Below, piece by piece: positions 1 to 10,314 of a stretch of 64,000 bases of DNA. The translations under genes and the position numbers were made by a program. Source of the DNA: Epiperipatus broadwayi. Taxonomy: Eukaryota; Onychophora; Udeonychophora; Euonychophora; Peripatidae. Below the pieces are notes generated by a model that did not search any database, was not told where the DNA came from, and saw only the letters and a program-made list of their open reading frames with translations. How positions within the stretch are numbered: position 1 is the stretch's first letter; every line of letters starts with the position of its first letter. The stretch spans positions 1,178,001 to 1,242,000 of the forward strand of contig JAQFVV010000232.1 in assembly GCA_028023455.1 (NCBI GenBank), written 5' to 3'.

Positions 1-191
1 AAAGAGGGTTGGGTTATTAGTTATATTATTTGTTTTAGTGTGCTCTGTATATATTGATTTTTTAGAGAGTAGTGCTAATAATTTTTCTGTTTCTTTAAAA
101 TTATTTGTTAGATATGTTGATGATTGTTTGTTATACAAGAAGATAAATTGAAAGAATTTTTTGATAGATTAAATGCTTTTGATTCTAATAT
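1..191 (+). pseudogene. Penelope-like reverse transcriptase fragment, upstream half
   Basis: Reading from base 2 gives a continuous frame with an RT signature: VYIDFLESS, then FVRYVDDCLLY, which carries the YVDD catalytic motif. After YVDDCLLYK one base is missing and the frame shifts to one reading KEFFDRLNAFDSN. The order (conserved IYME-like helix, then YVDD about 25 residues later) fits the RT of Penelope-like elements. The frame stops at the ATAT duplication of element A and resumes on the far side at 11260 with KFTSEGDKF and then FLDV. The upstream part lies outside the window. The YVDD motif is plain; assignment to Penelope rather than another RT class rests on the downstream FLDV segment. 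Confidence 0.6.
188..191. repeat. Target-site duplication ATAT, left side of element A
   Basis: ATAT immediately precedes the TG that starts the 5' LTR and is repeated at 11256-11259 just after the CA that ends the 3' LTR. Removing the element and one copy rejoins the interrupted RT frame, which supports these exact boundaries. Confidence 0.8.
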
Positions 192-2408
192 TGAAGCAAT
201 GGATCCGGAAGTCTGATCCATGCTTCACAGCCCTCTATAAACTTAACTAATATTGTAGACCAATTAAGTTTATAATCCAGTATCAGCAGGGTTTTGCATT
301 AAAGCTAAAATTAATTAGTTCATTTTGTTTACTTAACGGTGTTTAAATTTGTATTTGCATTAAAATATTTCTTTTAAAATAAATTCCATTAAGATTAAAT
401 TGCTATTAAAATTACTTGTAAAACCTATTAATCAAACATATATATATATATATGTCAAGCATATATATATGAGTTAATGCAAAATTCTGTTGAAATAAAA
501 TGTTATTTTGTTAAAAGAAATAATAATTTATTTTTCTTTTTAAATTTTGTTAAAATATGGTGTATGATTTTATTTTGAGATAAGCCTGCCAACATTTTCT
601 AAAGGAATGTATGTTTTAATTAGTTAGCCCATTCAAGGCAAATTAAAGAAGGCCTTTTTTAATTAATAGAAATTCAAAAGTTAAATACAGAAATCTAGAA
701 TAAGAAATTAAAAGTTATTTTTAGAAAAAGTTACCTTGAAACAAAGGAGCATAGGGGGCTTATCAAGATCTAAAATCATACGCAAAACAATAGAAGGATA
801 GCTGACAGAAAGGTATAAAAAAGAGAAGAGAACAAAACACTGGGTTATTGATTAGGATTATTATTATGATTAGGCTCTCTGGGGTTTTTTTTTTGCCGAT
901 TCGTGCAGATCCTGTGTCTAGATTAGTAAGATTTTACTTTTAAAAATCTCTCTGGTCTCCTATGCTTATTCATGCAGATCCTGTGCTGTGATTCTCCGAG
1001 ATTTTGTTTCTAAACGCAGAAAATATTGTTCCTGAATTAGGCAGATTTTGTCATTCAACTCATGCAGATTTTGCTCCTGAATTTATTCAACTTTTGTCCT
1101 CAAAATCACTGTCATAAGTTCCAACATGTGACAAGTTAAAAAGTATATTAATTTGATGGGCACGATCATGATTGGTGGTTAGGCAAACAGCTTTGCCTGC
1201 TGCTGGGGTGCTAAAAACTATCAAAATGCCATAACATGCCAAAAATAGAAACATGAACTGTGTGCCATGTCTGTGTGACCTTTCATTAAAAATGCTGCGT
1301 ATTTCCATTTCCTTGTCCAGACAAATATCTCTCTATGGACGTATCAAGCCACAAACATTGAGGGAACTGGACCAAGGAACCAGGATGGCAACCGTATCTC
1401 TCCTCATGAACTATTTATTACTTTACCTTTTGATAAATACCTTTTTTAACTGTTTCATTTAATTATATATATATATATAATTTAATTGTTTTCTATTATA
1501 CTAATATTAGATGGATATTTAATTTTTGTGTGATCATCTATTTTTACTTTACCTTTTTTTCCTTCGCTATTCCTCATTGTTAAAATGTTATAAATGTTTT
1601 TTATTCTGTTGCGGTGTAAGTTAAAAGTTAATTTTCATTTAAAAGGATATTTCCAATTCAAATTATGTCTGTAAATTAAATACTAGTAAGTTTCCTTTGT
1701 TTGCCAACTTGATCTCCTCGATAACATCTTTTTGTCCGCCTTTAGCCACATACATATATCTTAGTTAGTGATAGACGTCTGAAATATTTTAAAATTGTTT
1801 TTAAGCACAAAGCAATTAGAAAATGCTTTGTGAAAGTTTTTTTTTAAATGTGCTTTATCAAGGGGTTTTGAGTTAATAATTTTATTGAAGTTGGGAAGAA
1901 ATAGACTTAGACCGCAAAATATTATGTCATTACTATCCACCTTTATTGTCTAGTTTTTTTATCATTAATCAATCGGGGAATAGCGGAGGTAATTAAAACA
2001 TTCCTAATATTTTAAAATGTCATTCATTAAATATATTATTTAAACTAAAAAAGCTTAAGTCTCCTGATGTTATTGCAATTTTTTATTAGCTTAACTTTTT
2101 ATATTACTTTTCCAATGATCCAGGCACGCACAAACTTAATTTATACTATTGTATGCACATTTAACTTAGTTAGATCCATAAGTATTCTTGTCCATTGTCT
2201 CTCCCTGATGCTAAGCTTGGGCTGGGTAAGAAAATAATTTATGCGTGTCTCAGATAATGTTGTTGGTTCATAATTAGACTCGATAATAGGTGAAGAGGGC
2301 AGAGGTCCTAGTATTCTTGATTTAACATCTCGCATATGGGTGGCCTCAAGGTACTTTTATCTAGTATTTGAACTGCGTTAAACCAACATACATCATCTGA
2401 TCGGTACA
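192..2408 (+). repeat. Element A 5' LTR
   Basis: It matches 8770-11255 along its full length, with scattered substitutions and small indels, and has TG...CA ends. It opens with an inverted repeat: TGAAGCAATGGATC at 192 pairs with GATCCATGCTTCA about 9 bases later, with one bulged base. A TATA box lies near 813. Reiterated motifs such as TGCAGATCCTGTG and TGCAGATTTTG lie downstream of it at about 900-1090. At 2217 bp it is far longer than common metazoan gypsy LTRs. It contains no protein-coding frame worth calling. Confidence 0.85.
813..821 (+). promoter_or_regulatory. TATA box of element A 5' LTR
   Basis: GGTATAAAAAAGAG about 620 bases into the LTR is a good TATA box and is conserved in the 3' LTR at 9383. 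It places the likely transcription start near 840, so U3 would be about 0.65 kb and R plus U5 about 1.5 kb. Confidence 0.5.
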
Positions 2409-3618
2409 GTAGATTTTTTTCCCGGATTTGGACACCCATCCAAGAAGCTATTCGAGATTCCCACACCCTGCAATGCTCTATATAGCATTTGTTATGTATG
2501 TATAATGTTTTTTTCTTTCTTCTGTTTTAAATAATGAATAATATATATGTAGAATTTTTTTTTGGATTTGTACGCATATATATAATGTTTTTTCAATAAC
2601 ATGAAATAATAGATATGTGTAAGATTTTTTTTTCTCCATATTTGTCGCACAAAATGGGCCAAATTCTATTTTGTAGAAGGTATATATATGTAAAAAAAAT
2701 TTCCGAGTTTGTCGCTGTGGGACGAATTTCATTGTTTGTTAAAAAAAAATTAGTATTCTGAGAAGTTTTTTTTAATCAAATAGTTTCATATATATAAAAA
2801 ATTTGATTGAGATATATAATTTTTTTTCCGAGTTTGGTTTCCTCATGTGAGCCAAATTTCATTTTTAAGATTAATTAAAAAGTTAAATGTGTCATAAGTT
2901 AAAAAAAAATTTTCCGAGTTTTAAATTGATAGAATGAAGATTTTATATTTAAAAAGTTAACACTCCATTAGTTTTTTTTTTTGTGAATATATAATGAGAA
3001 TAAAATATCAGAGTATAGCAAAAAAAAATTTTTCCTAATGAGTAGTTTTGTCATGGCCAGTCACCATATTGTTTTTTGTTGTATAAAGTATATAGCTTCA
3101 ATGCGGCGGAAGTGTCAAATACATACCCACCCACCCTTAAAATAGCTTTTGTACTTTATGTTATTTTAGTATTGCTTAAACATGAGAAATTTTGATATGA
3201 TGATGTTTTTCGAAATATAGCATATATACAGCAGTGTTAATATTTTAGTAAAAAGTACAAATAGATAATAAAAGGTTTTTTTGCCATTTGTATAAATTTT
3301 TGTAAAGATCTAATAGATAACATTTTTTTCCATTAATAGAAATTTTTCGTAGATCTAAAGTTTGATAAGTTCAAACTGACACGTGTCAACATACGGTGTC
3401 AGCAAATATTTTTTCACTTTCTCTGCATTTTGTTTCTTTATATGTAATGAATAATTATAATCATGCAAAATTTTTTTTCACTTTTAAATATTTTGCAGTT
3501 ATGTTTCCTCACAAATATATAAGTATAAGTTTTGTTTTAGGAAAAAAAAAATAACAAATTTAATTTTCAACTTGTGAAATAGTAAATGCATTATATTCGG
3601 GTTTTTTTTTAATGAAAC
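2409..3618 (+). other. Element A leader with iterated poly-T/primer-site-like modules
   Basis: No coding frame is seen. Directly inside the LTR comes a T-run followed by CCCGGATTTGGACACCC. Related units, each a run of T (or A then T) followed by CCGAGTTTG or a variant, recur near 2690, 2820 and 2905, with weaker ones near 2550 and 2630. The same arrangement starts the internal regions of B1 and B2, where the unit reads CCGCGTTTGGACGCCC. TTTGGACGCCCA resembles the TGGCGCCCA primer-binding sites of gypsy elements but with an extra base. Which unit, if any, binds a tRNA cannot be decided by eye. Confidence 0.5.
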
Positions 3619-3635
3619 ATATATAAAATGTGTTT
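3619..3635. repeat. 17-bp target-site duplication of the Penelope-like insertion, left copy
   Basis: ATATATAAAATGTGTTT here recurs exactly at 5863-5879, bracketing the Penelope-like element. Confidence 0.75.
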
Positions 3636-3663
3636 TTCTGAAGGTTTGTGATGATGGTGTTCT

Positions 3664-3905
3664 AGCTGTATTTTTATATTGGACTATTTCCATCATCTAA
3701 TATGTGTGTTGAATGTCTTTTAGAAAAGTTTAATTTTTAGTTAAATATTCCAAATGCATTCAACTGTTAGTAATATCACAGCAAACAGGTTAGTATATGC
3801 ACCAACTGTTAGTAATATCATAGCAAACAAATGTTAATAATATCACAGCAAACAGGTTAGTATATGCACTAACTGTTAGTAATATCACAGCAAACAGGTT
3901 AGTAT
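3664..3905 (+). repeat. Left inverted terminal repeat of the Penelope-like element, with tandem 44-bp units
   Basis: Bases 3667-3782 are the reverse complement of about 5745-5862 with few differences. Inward of this, a unit of about 44 bases beginning AACTGTTAGTAATATCAC is repeated about four times here (3763-3905), but only twice at the right end. The repeat-number difference points to slippage or recombination in the terminal repeat. Confidence 0.85.
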
Positions 3906-3980
3906 ATTCACAACGTTTTGAGAGGTATTTTTCTCCCCTATTCTTCAGATGTTGCTGACCTGACCAGTGACAGTACTAGC

Positions 3981-4058
3981 ATGGGATTCGAACCTGGGTC
4001 CTTAGATTCTTGATTATTGAAATTTAAGGTAACACTCTAACCAACTGAGCCATTCTTC
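3981..4058 (-). other. tRNA-like segment with Pol III A and B boxes, in the 3' part of the Penelope-like element
   Basis: On the minus strand GGAAGAATGGCTCAGTTGG opens a tRNA-like 5' half with a good A box and D arm. CCTTA and TAAGG can form an anticodon-like stem around an oversized loop. GGTTCGAATCC (complement of 3984-3994) is a near-perfect B box. The 3' acceptor strand does not pair with the 5' end and no CCA follows, so this is a tRNA-derived sequence (SINE head or captured tRNA pseudogene), not a functional tRNA. Confidence 0.6.
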
Positions 4059-4090
4059 CAAAGGCAACAGTGTGTAGTAATTTCATATAC

Positions 4091-4450
4091 TTATCTATGA
4101 GGTTCCTCCTGATTTCTCCACTTTATCCTCAGAGCAAAGTTGATTAGTGATTTCCATACATTATGTATAGTCACATTAGGTTGGCTTATGGGATTTTTTG
4201 CCATTGTCATGTGAGCAGCTTCTTTAAATTTTCTTCTTTGTACCTTTTCTTCTTTATCCAATATTTTTGTATTTTCCCAATTGAACGTATGTTCATTGGT
4301 CCATACATGGTCTGCTACCTTAGACACATCTGTTTTCTCTCTTCTAATCATCAGTTTATGTTCTTGCAAATTGCTTTTGAATGGGATGGCTGGTCTCACC
4401 AATATATGTTCTTCCACATTCACATGGTATTTCATACATGGTTTTTTCTT
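4091..4450 (-). pseudogene. GIY-YIG endonuclease domain of the Penelope-like element, frameshifted
   Basis: The minus strand reads MYEIPCECGRTYIGET in one frame, the Penelope form of the GIY-YIG motif. It then shifts into another frame reading LQEHKLMIRR, ADHVWTNEHTFNW and KILDKE..RRKFKEA, which are the next conserved blocks of these domains including the basic LKEH..R segment. A further frameshift separates it from the RT upstream. In Penelope-like elements this domain nicks the target DNA. With two frame breaks it cannot be made as one protein. Confidence 0.8.
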
Positions 4451-5735
4451 TGCAGCATTTCAAGTTTAGGCTTTGTAGATGTTAGAATTCCTCGTAGTGT
4501 GGTATGGCTCTGGAAAGCTGTTCTGATGTTATACTGATTGCAGATTTTCCTTAATTTGTCTGCTATTTTTGGAATGTATGGATACACTACAGTACCAATA
4601 ATTGTCTTTTCTCTTGATGGTTCTTTTTGTTGTCTATTTAATGTTTTCTTAATAACAGCTGATGGATAACCAATTTTCTTAAGAGTTTGTTCTATATAGA
4701 TCTTTTCTTTTTCCAAATCACTAGTTTCTGAACAAACTTCTTTTGCTCTGTTCCACAGTGATAGTCTAACTCCATGTTTTGTGTTTCTGTTGTGATTAGA
4801 TGTATAGGCTAAGTATTTTCCTGTATGTGTAGGTTTTCGGTAAACTGTAGTTTTGATTTTGCCATGTGGGAGTCTTGTCACAAGAACATCTAAGAATGCC
4901 AATTTTTGTTCTTGTTCTGGTTTTATTGTAAATTTAATTGAAGGGGATATGTTGTTGATGTTTGTCCAGAAAGTTTGTAGCAATGCTTCACCATGTGGCC
5001 ATACAACAAATGTATCATCCACATAGTGAAGCCAAACTTTAGGTGGATAAGGAGTAGTTTTTATGGCTGTGGTTTCAAGTTCTTCCATGTAAATATTGCT
5101 AATCAGGGGAGACAATGGTGAGCCCATAGTCATTCCTTGATTTTGTTGGAAGAATTCTGTGTTATATTAAAAGTAGTTTGTTTTTATACAGAAAGTTAAT
5201 AGTTCCATTATGCTATCAATAGGAAGAGCTGTTCTGGTTTGTAAACTATTATCATCATTTAACCTTTTTCTTACAATAGACAATGCTTCTTCACATGGTA
5301 CATTTGTGAATAAACTTTCCACATCAAAGCTTACCAGTAAGTCAGTTCTTTCAATTTTCATGTTCTTGATTAATTCTACAAAGTGTCTAGAATCCCTGAC
5401 AAATGATTGTGTCTTGCATGCCAAAGGACTTAGAACTTTGAGAAGAAATCTTGCCAAATTCTGGCAAGGTGAATCTCTAGAACTAACAATAGGTCATAAT
5501 GGAACATAATCCTTATGGATTTTAGGTAGACCATAAAGATGAGAAATTTTGCTGAAATATGATGTTATTTTACTTTTTTCTGAATCAGTGAAGTACTTGC
5601 GATGCTTTCAGAGTATTGCTTGTAACTTTGTTTCCATACTTGGTATCAGATCTTTTGCCACTTTTCTATATTGGCCAGCTGTGAGGAGTTCTTGTATTTT
5701 GTTTGCTGTGATATTACTAACAGTTGGTGCATATA
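4432..5735 (-). pseudogene. Penelope-like reverse transcriptase, broken
   Basis: The minus strand encodes RT blocks in order: an N-terminal segment (IQELLTAGQYRKVAKDL), HLYGLPKIHKD (the conserved palm entry of these RTs), VSFDVESLFTNVP (first catalytic aspartate), GMTMGSPLSPLISNIYMEELE, LHYVDDTFVVWPHG (YVDD catalytic motif), LAFLDVLVTRLPHG and VYRKPTHTGKYL. There are in-frame stops after ETKLQAIL, after KDYVPL and at 5167-5169. The longest open piece is 4432-5133. It shows the usual Penelope RT spacing and continues, after a frameshift, into the GIY-YIG domain. It would copy RNA at a nicked target when intact. Confidence 0.9.
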
Positions 5736-5862
5736 CTAACCTGTTTGCTGTGATATTACTAACAGTTGAATGCATTTGGAATATTTAACTAAAAATTAAA
5801 CTTTTCTAAAGACATTCAACACACATTTTAGATGATGGAAATAGTCCAATATAAAAATACAG
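5690..5862 (-). repeat. Right inverted terminal repeat of the Penelope-like element
   Basis: Reverse complement of 3664-3905 but shorter, with two rather than four copies of the 44-base unit. It lies immediately upstream of the RT frame, so its second half overlaps the likely 5' untranslated region or start of the ORF. Confidence 0.8.
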
Positions 5863-5879
5863 ATATATAAAATGTGTTT
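5863..5879. repeat. 17-bp target-site duplication of the Penelope-like insertion, right copy
   Basis: Exact copy of 3619-3635. Confidence 0.75.
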
Positions 5880-7645
5880 CGTATAACATATATGTCAGGC
5901 CACCTTTAGTTAAGATTTTTTTCTCAGTTCGGATTTTGCTATTGGAATCATTTATTGAGTAACTGTTATGTGAAGACCCTTTGAGTAACCGTTAGGTGAA
6001 GCCCTTCTTTTTAGTAACCATTTAGGTGAAGACCCTTTTAATAACCGTTTTTAGTGAAGACCTTTTTTAGTAACCGTTTATTTAGGTGACCTTACACTTT
6101 AGAGTTCAGAATTGCTGAGTAGCCTGAAAGAATAGGTCTACGTCTGCAAACATTGTTTCCTCGTTATGGTTGCGACCAGCACTTACTAGCCTGAAATAAT
6201 AGGAGTATGTGGTCCACAATGTGACAAATCTTTCTAATAAAATCATGTACATGATAATAAAAGAAATATTTATATAGGTATATCTGTTTGTATATTTATA
6301 TGTAGTCATATATATGCTTATTTAATGATGTACATATCCATATATATGGGTGTATATGGTATACATTTCATTTATTATTCGGTAAAACCCGTTTTTATAT
6401 GAATGTTTTTAACAGTTTTTGATCTCAATGTGTTATCTGTAAAATTGCTTGATAATTGTATAACTATTTTAGGTTGTGACCAAAATGGTATTTGGTTTCG
6501 ATCCCAGGTTCATAATCCGGAGTGGCAGTTATCATGGGATTTTATTTATAATTTTTTTGTATTTTTTGTTTTTTAATCATACTTTGGCTGTCTAAATTTA
6601 TATGTTTGTGTCATGACCAAAATGGTAGCATGGTTTCGAACCCAGGTCATATTATATTACCTTACTTAAAGTTATACGTCCAAGATATAATTTTAAAAAA
6701 TCATTTAAAATAGCATTTACTTATTCATGTAGAGATTTTTTTTTCATTTACCAGAATCATATTACGAAAAAAAAATTTTGAAAGTGAAACTTAAAATAAA
6801 TTTTAATTGCATTAAACTTTATAAATCTTTATCAATGTGTGCTTGGATCATTATCCATAATATATACATTTGATATGGCCATCACCTTGTTGACTGGCAC
6901 CCTACTATCAAAAAAATTTGTCAGCAAGTGTGATTGCTCATATCGGATTACAAATAAACCAAACCATAAGTATAGTAGATGATCAAAATAACAATGTATG
7001 CTTAGTGAGCCAAAATAATTTAAACATGACATATGTATATTTTTGCTCACATATATATTTTTTTATATATATAAAAAAGTTGTATTAATGTAAATGCATT
7101 TTTTAGTTGTTTCAAGTATCAGAGAAAGCCGGGTCAAGCTGTAAGTGTATTATTTTTAATTATATTGTGACAACATAGCAGTGACATTAGTAATGAAATA
7201 TAAAAAAATAAATAAAGTAAAGTGAGGAGAATCATATATGTAGTTTAAATATTAAAAACAGACACAGGCAGGGCAAGATTTTTTTTTTCATGTACAAACT
7301 GATACATTTGGGCATTTGTTTAAGATAGGACCTTGTGAGGTAGGCAAAGTTGGATTTCTAAATATATACAAAAGTAAAAGAGATAGTTATAGAGAATAAA
7401 AAGTATAATATTGATTTATTTTACAAAGAAGTAAAATTTTGTTTTAGTAACAAGTATAAGAATATACAAAAGTATATAGCAGCTAGACACTCATACGAAA
7501 ATTTATTATCTTGTATGGGTTTTTTTCTCTTTCCTTGTTGTCTCTAGGTTAGTAGAGATAGTTATAATTATTTATAAAAGACTAAAATACGTTATAGAAA
7601 TAAGGTGTTATTGTTGAATAACAAAATAGCCAATATTAGGCAAAA
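5880..7645 (+). other. Element A leader continued: non-coding, with minisatellite and primer-site-like module
   Basis: This resumes the leader interrupted by the Penelope-like element. A T-run followed by CTCAGTTCGGATTTTG at about 5928 resembles the modules at 2410-2910. A minisatellite lies at 5955-6095. Two related segments containing GACCAAAATGGTA and GGTTTCGA..CCCAGG occur near 6478 and 6613. No convincing ORF is present before 7646. Confidence 0.4.
5955..6095 (+). repeat. Minisatellite, about 28-bp unit, five copies
   Basis: Degenerate tandem copies of a unit like AGTAACCGTTTAGGTGAAGA followed by CCCTTTT. Units differ by substitutions and 1-4 base indels. It lies in the non-coding leader of element A. 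Confidence 0.75.
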
Positions 7646-8269
7646 ATGGAGGAACAGAATAGGGGTGAAGATTATGACAGTGAGGAGGTAGTACTCAACC
7701 TTCCCAAGAGGTCAACATGTACTCATAGTGACCAAAAATATAATTTGGAAGCTCTCATCAAAGAAATGAGAGAGGAAAGAAAAATGATGATGACCATGCT
7801 CCAAGAATTTGTGTGAAATACAGTATAAAGATTGAACCATTTGAAAAAAAATATGGAACTCCATCAAAAACAGACTAGTAGGACAAAAGTATTACCAGAT
7901 GATGATACTCAGGTAAAGTGGCAAGATCAACAAGAACAAGATGATACTCAGGTTAAATCATTGATTGATGATGAATCATGTAAGGATATTCACCACTTGG
8001 ACTTGTCAATCAAAAATGAAATGCAAAGTGGAGAAGAAAATTGGCAGATAATAGAGGATAGCAAGAGCACAAAGACTCTTCAGACTTCAGATGTGGTAAA
8101 TGAAACCGAAAAGATGGGACAACACATTAATAATAAAATGAATGACTTGAATGGATTTATTCCAATACGTTTGCAGTATGGCAGAGCATGTCCTCAGGTG
8201 TTCAAAACCAAAATATTAGTAGAAGAGAAGAAAATAGACCAACTAGAAAAACCAAAAGATAGCGAGTGA
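7646..8269 (+). pseudogene. Gag-like coiled-coil ORF of element A, interrupted
   Basis: ATG at 7646 opens MEEQNRGEDYDSEEVV and runs through YNLEALIKEMREERKMMMTM, a charged helical segment. Stops follow at 7814-7816 (TGA) and 7826-7828 (TAA), and the same frame then stays open to 8269. The product would be about 207 residues, rich in Lys, Glu, Gln and Asp, with no zinc knuckle, protease or polymerase motif. Its position and the L..L..EMR...K helix recall the N-terminal coiled coil of the larger ORFs in B1, B2 and C. I infer a Gag-like structural protein; homology is not proven from sequence alone. Confidence 0.5.
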
Positions 8270-8468
8270 ACGATTAAGACGGGCGGTGCTGCATCGGAAG
8301 AGAAAACGAAACCGCCAATATCAATTCAGGCAAAGGAAGCAAGTATGGCTGAGAGATCTTAGGCCAAGTAGCACAGTGTGGAGAGAAGTCAAAAAGTTTT
8401 TTCCGATATATAAAGGGCCACATGCATTAAAAAAGAAATGTGGAAGAAGTGTTTTTTTGGAAAGATAG
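8263..8468 (+). pseudogene. Integrase C-terminal (GPY/F-like) remnant
   Basis: In a frame different from the Gag-like ORF the sequence reads SERLRRAVLHRKRKRNRQYQ, then QVWLRDLRPSS and VKKFFPIYKGPHAL. The pattern (basic helix, VWLR strand, KFFPIYKGP) matches the end of Ty3/gypsy integrases, where the GPY/F module follows the catalytic core. The HHCC zinc domain and DDE core are absent upstream. It lies about 300 bases before the 3' LTR, where an integrase end belongs. It therefore looks like a Pol deletion relic that ties element A to Ty3/gypsy. The frame stops at 8466-8468. Confidence 0.6.
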
Positions 8469-8769
8469 TCTCAGCCTAAAAAGAGAGTATAATGTTAGAA
8501 ACCAATACCTAAAACCTTGCATACCACCTGACCCTGGAAAATACAGAAATTAAAAAAAATATAGATACCTTGTTAGACTGGAAACAATACGGACTCGACT
8601 TTAAGTATATGACAATGAATTACGGATAAAAAAAAAAGACTGTTAGTTAATAAATTAAATATTACAGCAAATAAAGAGTAGGCTTGAACTCACCTGGCAC
8701 AAATTTTTATCTCTGACCTGAAGCAACTGCATTTTTTTTAACATTTTTTTCTCACTAACTATTGGGAAA
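8469..8769 (+). other. Element A 3' untranslated segment
   Basis: AT-rich, with no ORF. It ends TTGGGAAA directly before the 3' LTR, which is a short purine stretch and a weak candidate for the polypurine tract. Confidence 0.4.
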
Positions 8770-9382
8770 TGAAGCAATGGATCTGGAAGTCCAATCCATG
8801 CTTCACAGCCCTCTATAAACTTAATTAATATTGTAGACCAATTAAGTTTATAGTCCAGTATCAGCAGGGTTTTGCATTAAAGCTAAAATTAATTTGTTCA
8901 TTTTGTTTACTTAACGGTATTTAAATTTGTATTTGCATTAAAATATTTCTTTTAAAATAAATTCTGTTAAGATTAAATTGCTATTAAAATTACTTGTAAA
9001 ACCTATTAATCAAACAAATATATACATCAAGTGTATATATATGAGTTAATGCAAAATTCTGTTGAAATAAAATGTTATTTTGTTAAAAGAAAGAATATAT
9101 TTTTCTTTTTAAATTTTGTTAAAATATGGCGTATGATTTTATTTTGAGATAAGCCTGCCAACATTTTCTAAAGGAATGTATGTTTTAATTAGTTAGCCCA
9201 TTCAAGGCAAATTAAAGATGGCCTTTTTTAATTAATAGAAATTCAAAAGTTAAATACAGAAATTTAGAATAAGAAATTAAAAGTTATTTTTAGAAAAAGT
9301 TACCTTGAAACAAAGGAGTGTAGGGGGCTTATCAAGATCTAAAATCATACGCAAAACAATAGAAGGGTAGCTGACAGAAAGG

Positions 9383-9390
9383 TATAAAAA
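9383..9390 (+). promoter_or_regulatory. TATA box of element A 3' LTR
   Basis: GGTATAAAAAGGAG, counterpart of the box at 813. Confidence 0.4.
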
Positions 9391-10082
9391 GGAGAAGAGA
9401 ACAAAAGACTGGGTTATTGATTAGGATTATTATTATGATTAGGCTCTCTCTGGTTTTTTTTCTGATTCGTGCAGATCCTGTGTCTAGATTAGTAAGATTT
9501 TACTTTTAAAAATCTTTCTGGTCTCCTATGCTTATTCATGCAGATCCTGTGCTGTGATTATCCGAGATTTTGTTTCTAAACACAGAAAATATTGTTCCTG
9601 AATTAGGCAAATTTTGCCATTCAACTCGTGCAGATTTTGCTCCTGAATTTATTCAACTTTTGTCCTCAAAATCACTGTCATAAGTTCCAACATGTGACAA
9701 AGTTAAAAAGTATATTAATTTGATGGACATGACCATGATTGGCAGTTAGGCATATAGCTTTGCCTGCCACTGGTGTCCTAAAAACCATCAAAATGCCGTA
9801 ACATGCCAAAAATAGAAACCTGAACTGTGTGCTGTGTCTGTGTGATCTTTCATTAAAAATGCTGCATATTTCCATTTCCTTGTCCAGACAAATATCTCTC
9901 TATGGACGTATCAAGCCACAAACATTGAGGGAACTGGACCAAGGAACCAGGACGGTAACCGTATCTCTCCTCATGAACTATTTATTACTTTACCTTTTGA
10001 TAAATACCTTTCTTAACTGTTTCATTTATATATATATATATATAACTACAACCATTAAATGTCTGTATTTTTAAATTATATA

Positions 10083-10314
10083 ATAATAATTCAAACAAAT
10101 ATATTTAACACAGTATTCAAAATTAAATAATATATTCTTTACCAGAAGTACTTTCAATTGTTTCACTGACAATCTTTTTCAACTGTTAATACAAACGTAC
10201 GTTTGTATTAACAGTTGAAAAAGATTGTCAGTGAAACAATTGAAAGTACTTCTGGTAAAGAATATATTATTTAATTTTGAATACTGTGTTAAATATATTT
10301 GTTTGAATTATTAT
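10083..10314. mobile_element. Perfect 232-bp palindrome (snap-back MITE-like insertion)
   Basis: The sequence is its own reverse complement about a centre between 10198 and 10199, with arms of 116 bases and no mismatch that I found. It sits in a TA-repeat stretch of the element A 3' LTR and is missing from the 5' LTR, so it arrived after A integrated. About 40 bases left of the palindrome (10042-10082) are also absent from the 5' LTR. There is no coding content. TA-flanked palindromes of this size resemble fold-back or mariner-type MITEs, but no family can be named. Confidence 0.75.

Larger units (their letters stand above)
3636..5862 (-). mobile_element. Penelope-like element inserted in element A
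   Basis: A 2.2-kb insertion with a 17-bp TSD, terminal repeats in inverted orientation (about 3664-3905 and 5690-5862), an RT relic and a C-terminal GIY-YIG endonuclease relic on the minus strand. This is the architecture of Penelope-like elements of the Penelope/Poseidon type, whose terminal repeats may be direct or inverted. About 28 extra bases (3636-3663) lie outside the left repeat, at the 3' side. The coding region has at least two stops and two frameshifts, so this copy is dead. A tRNA-like segment lies between the stop and the 3' repeat. Confidence 0.9.

Noticed and set aside
6478-6650. GGTTTCGA..CCCAGG pair as tRNA genes
   Set aside because: The B box is imperfect (extra T) and no tRNA arms can be drawn; they are a short local duplication.
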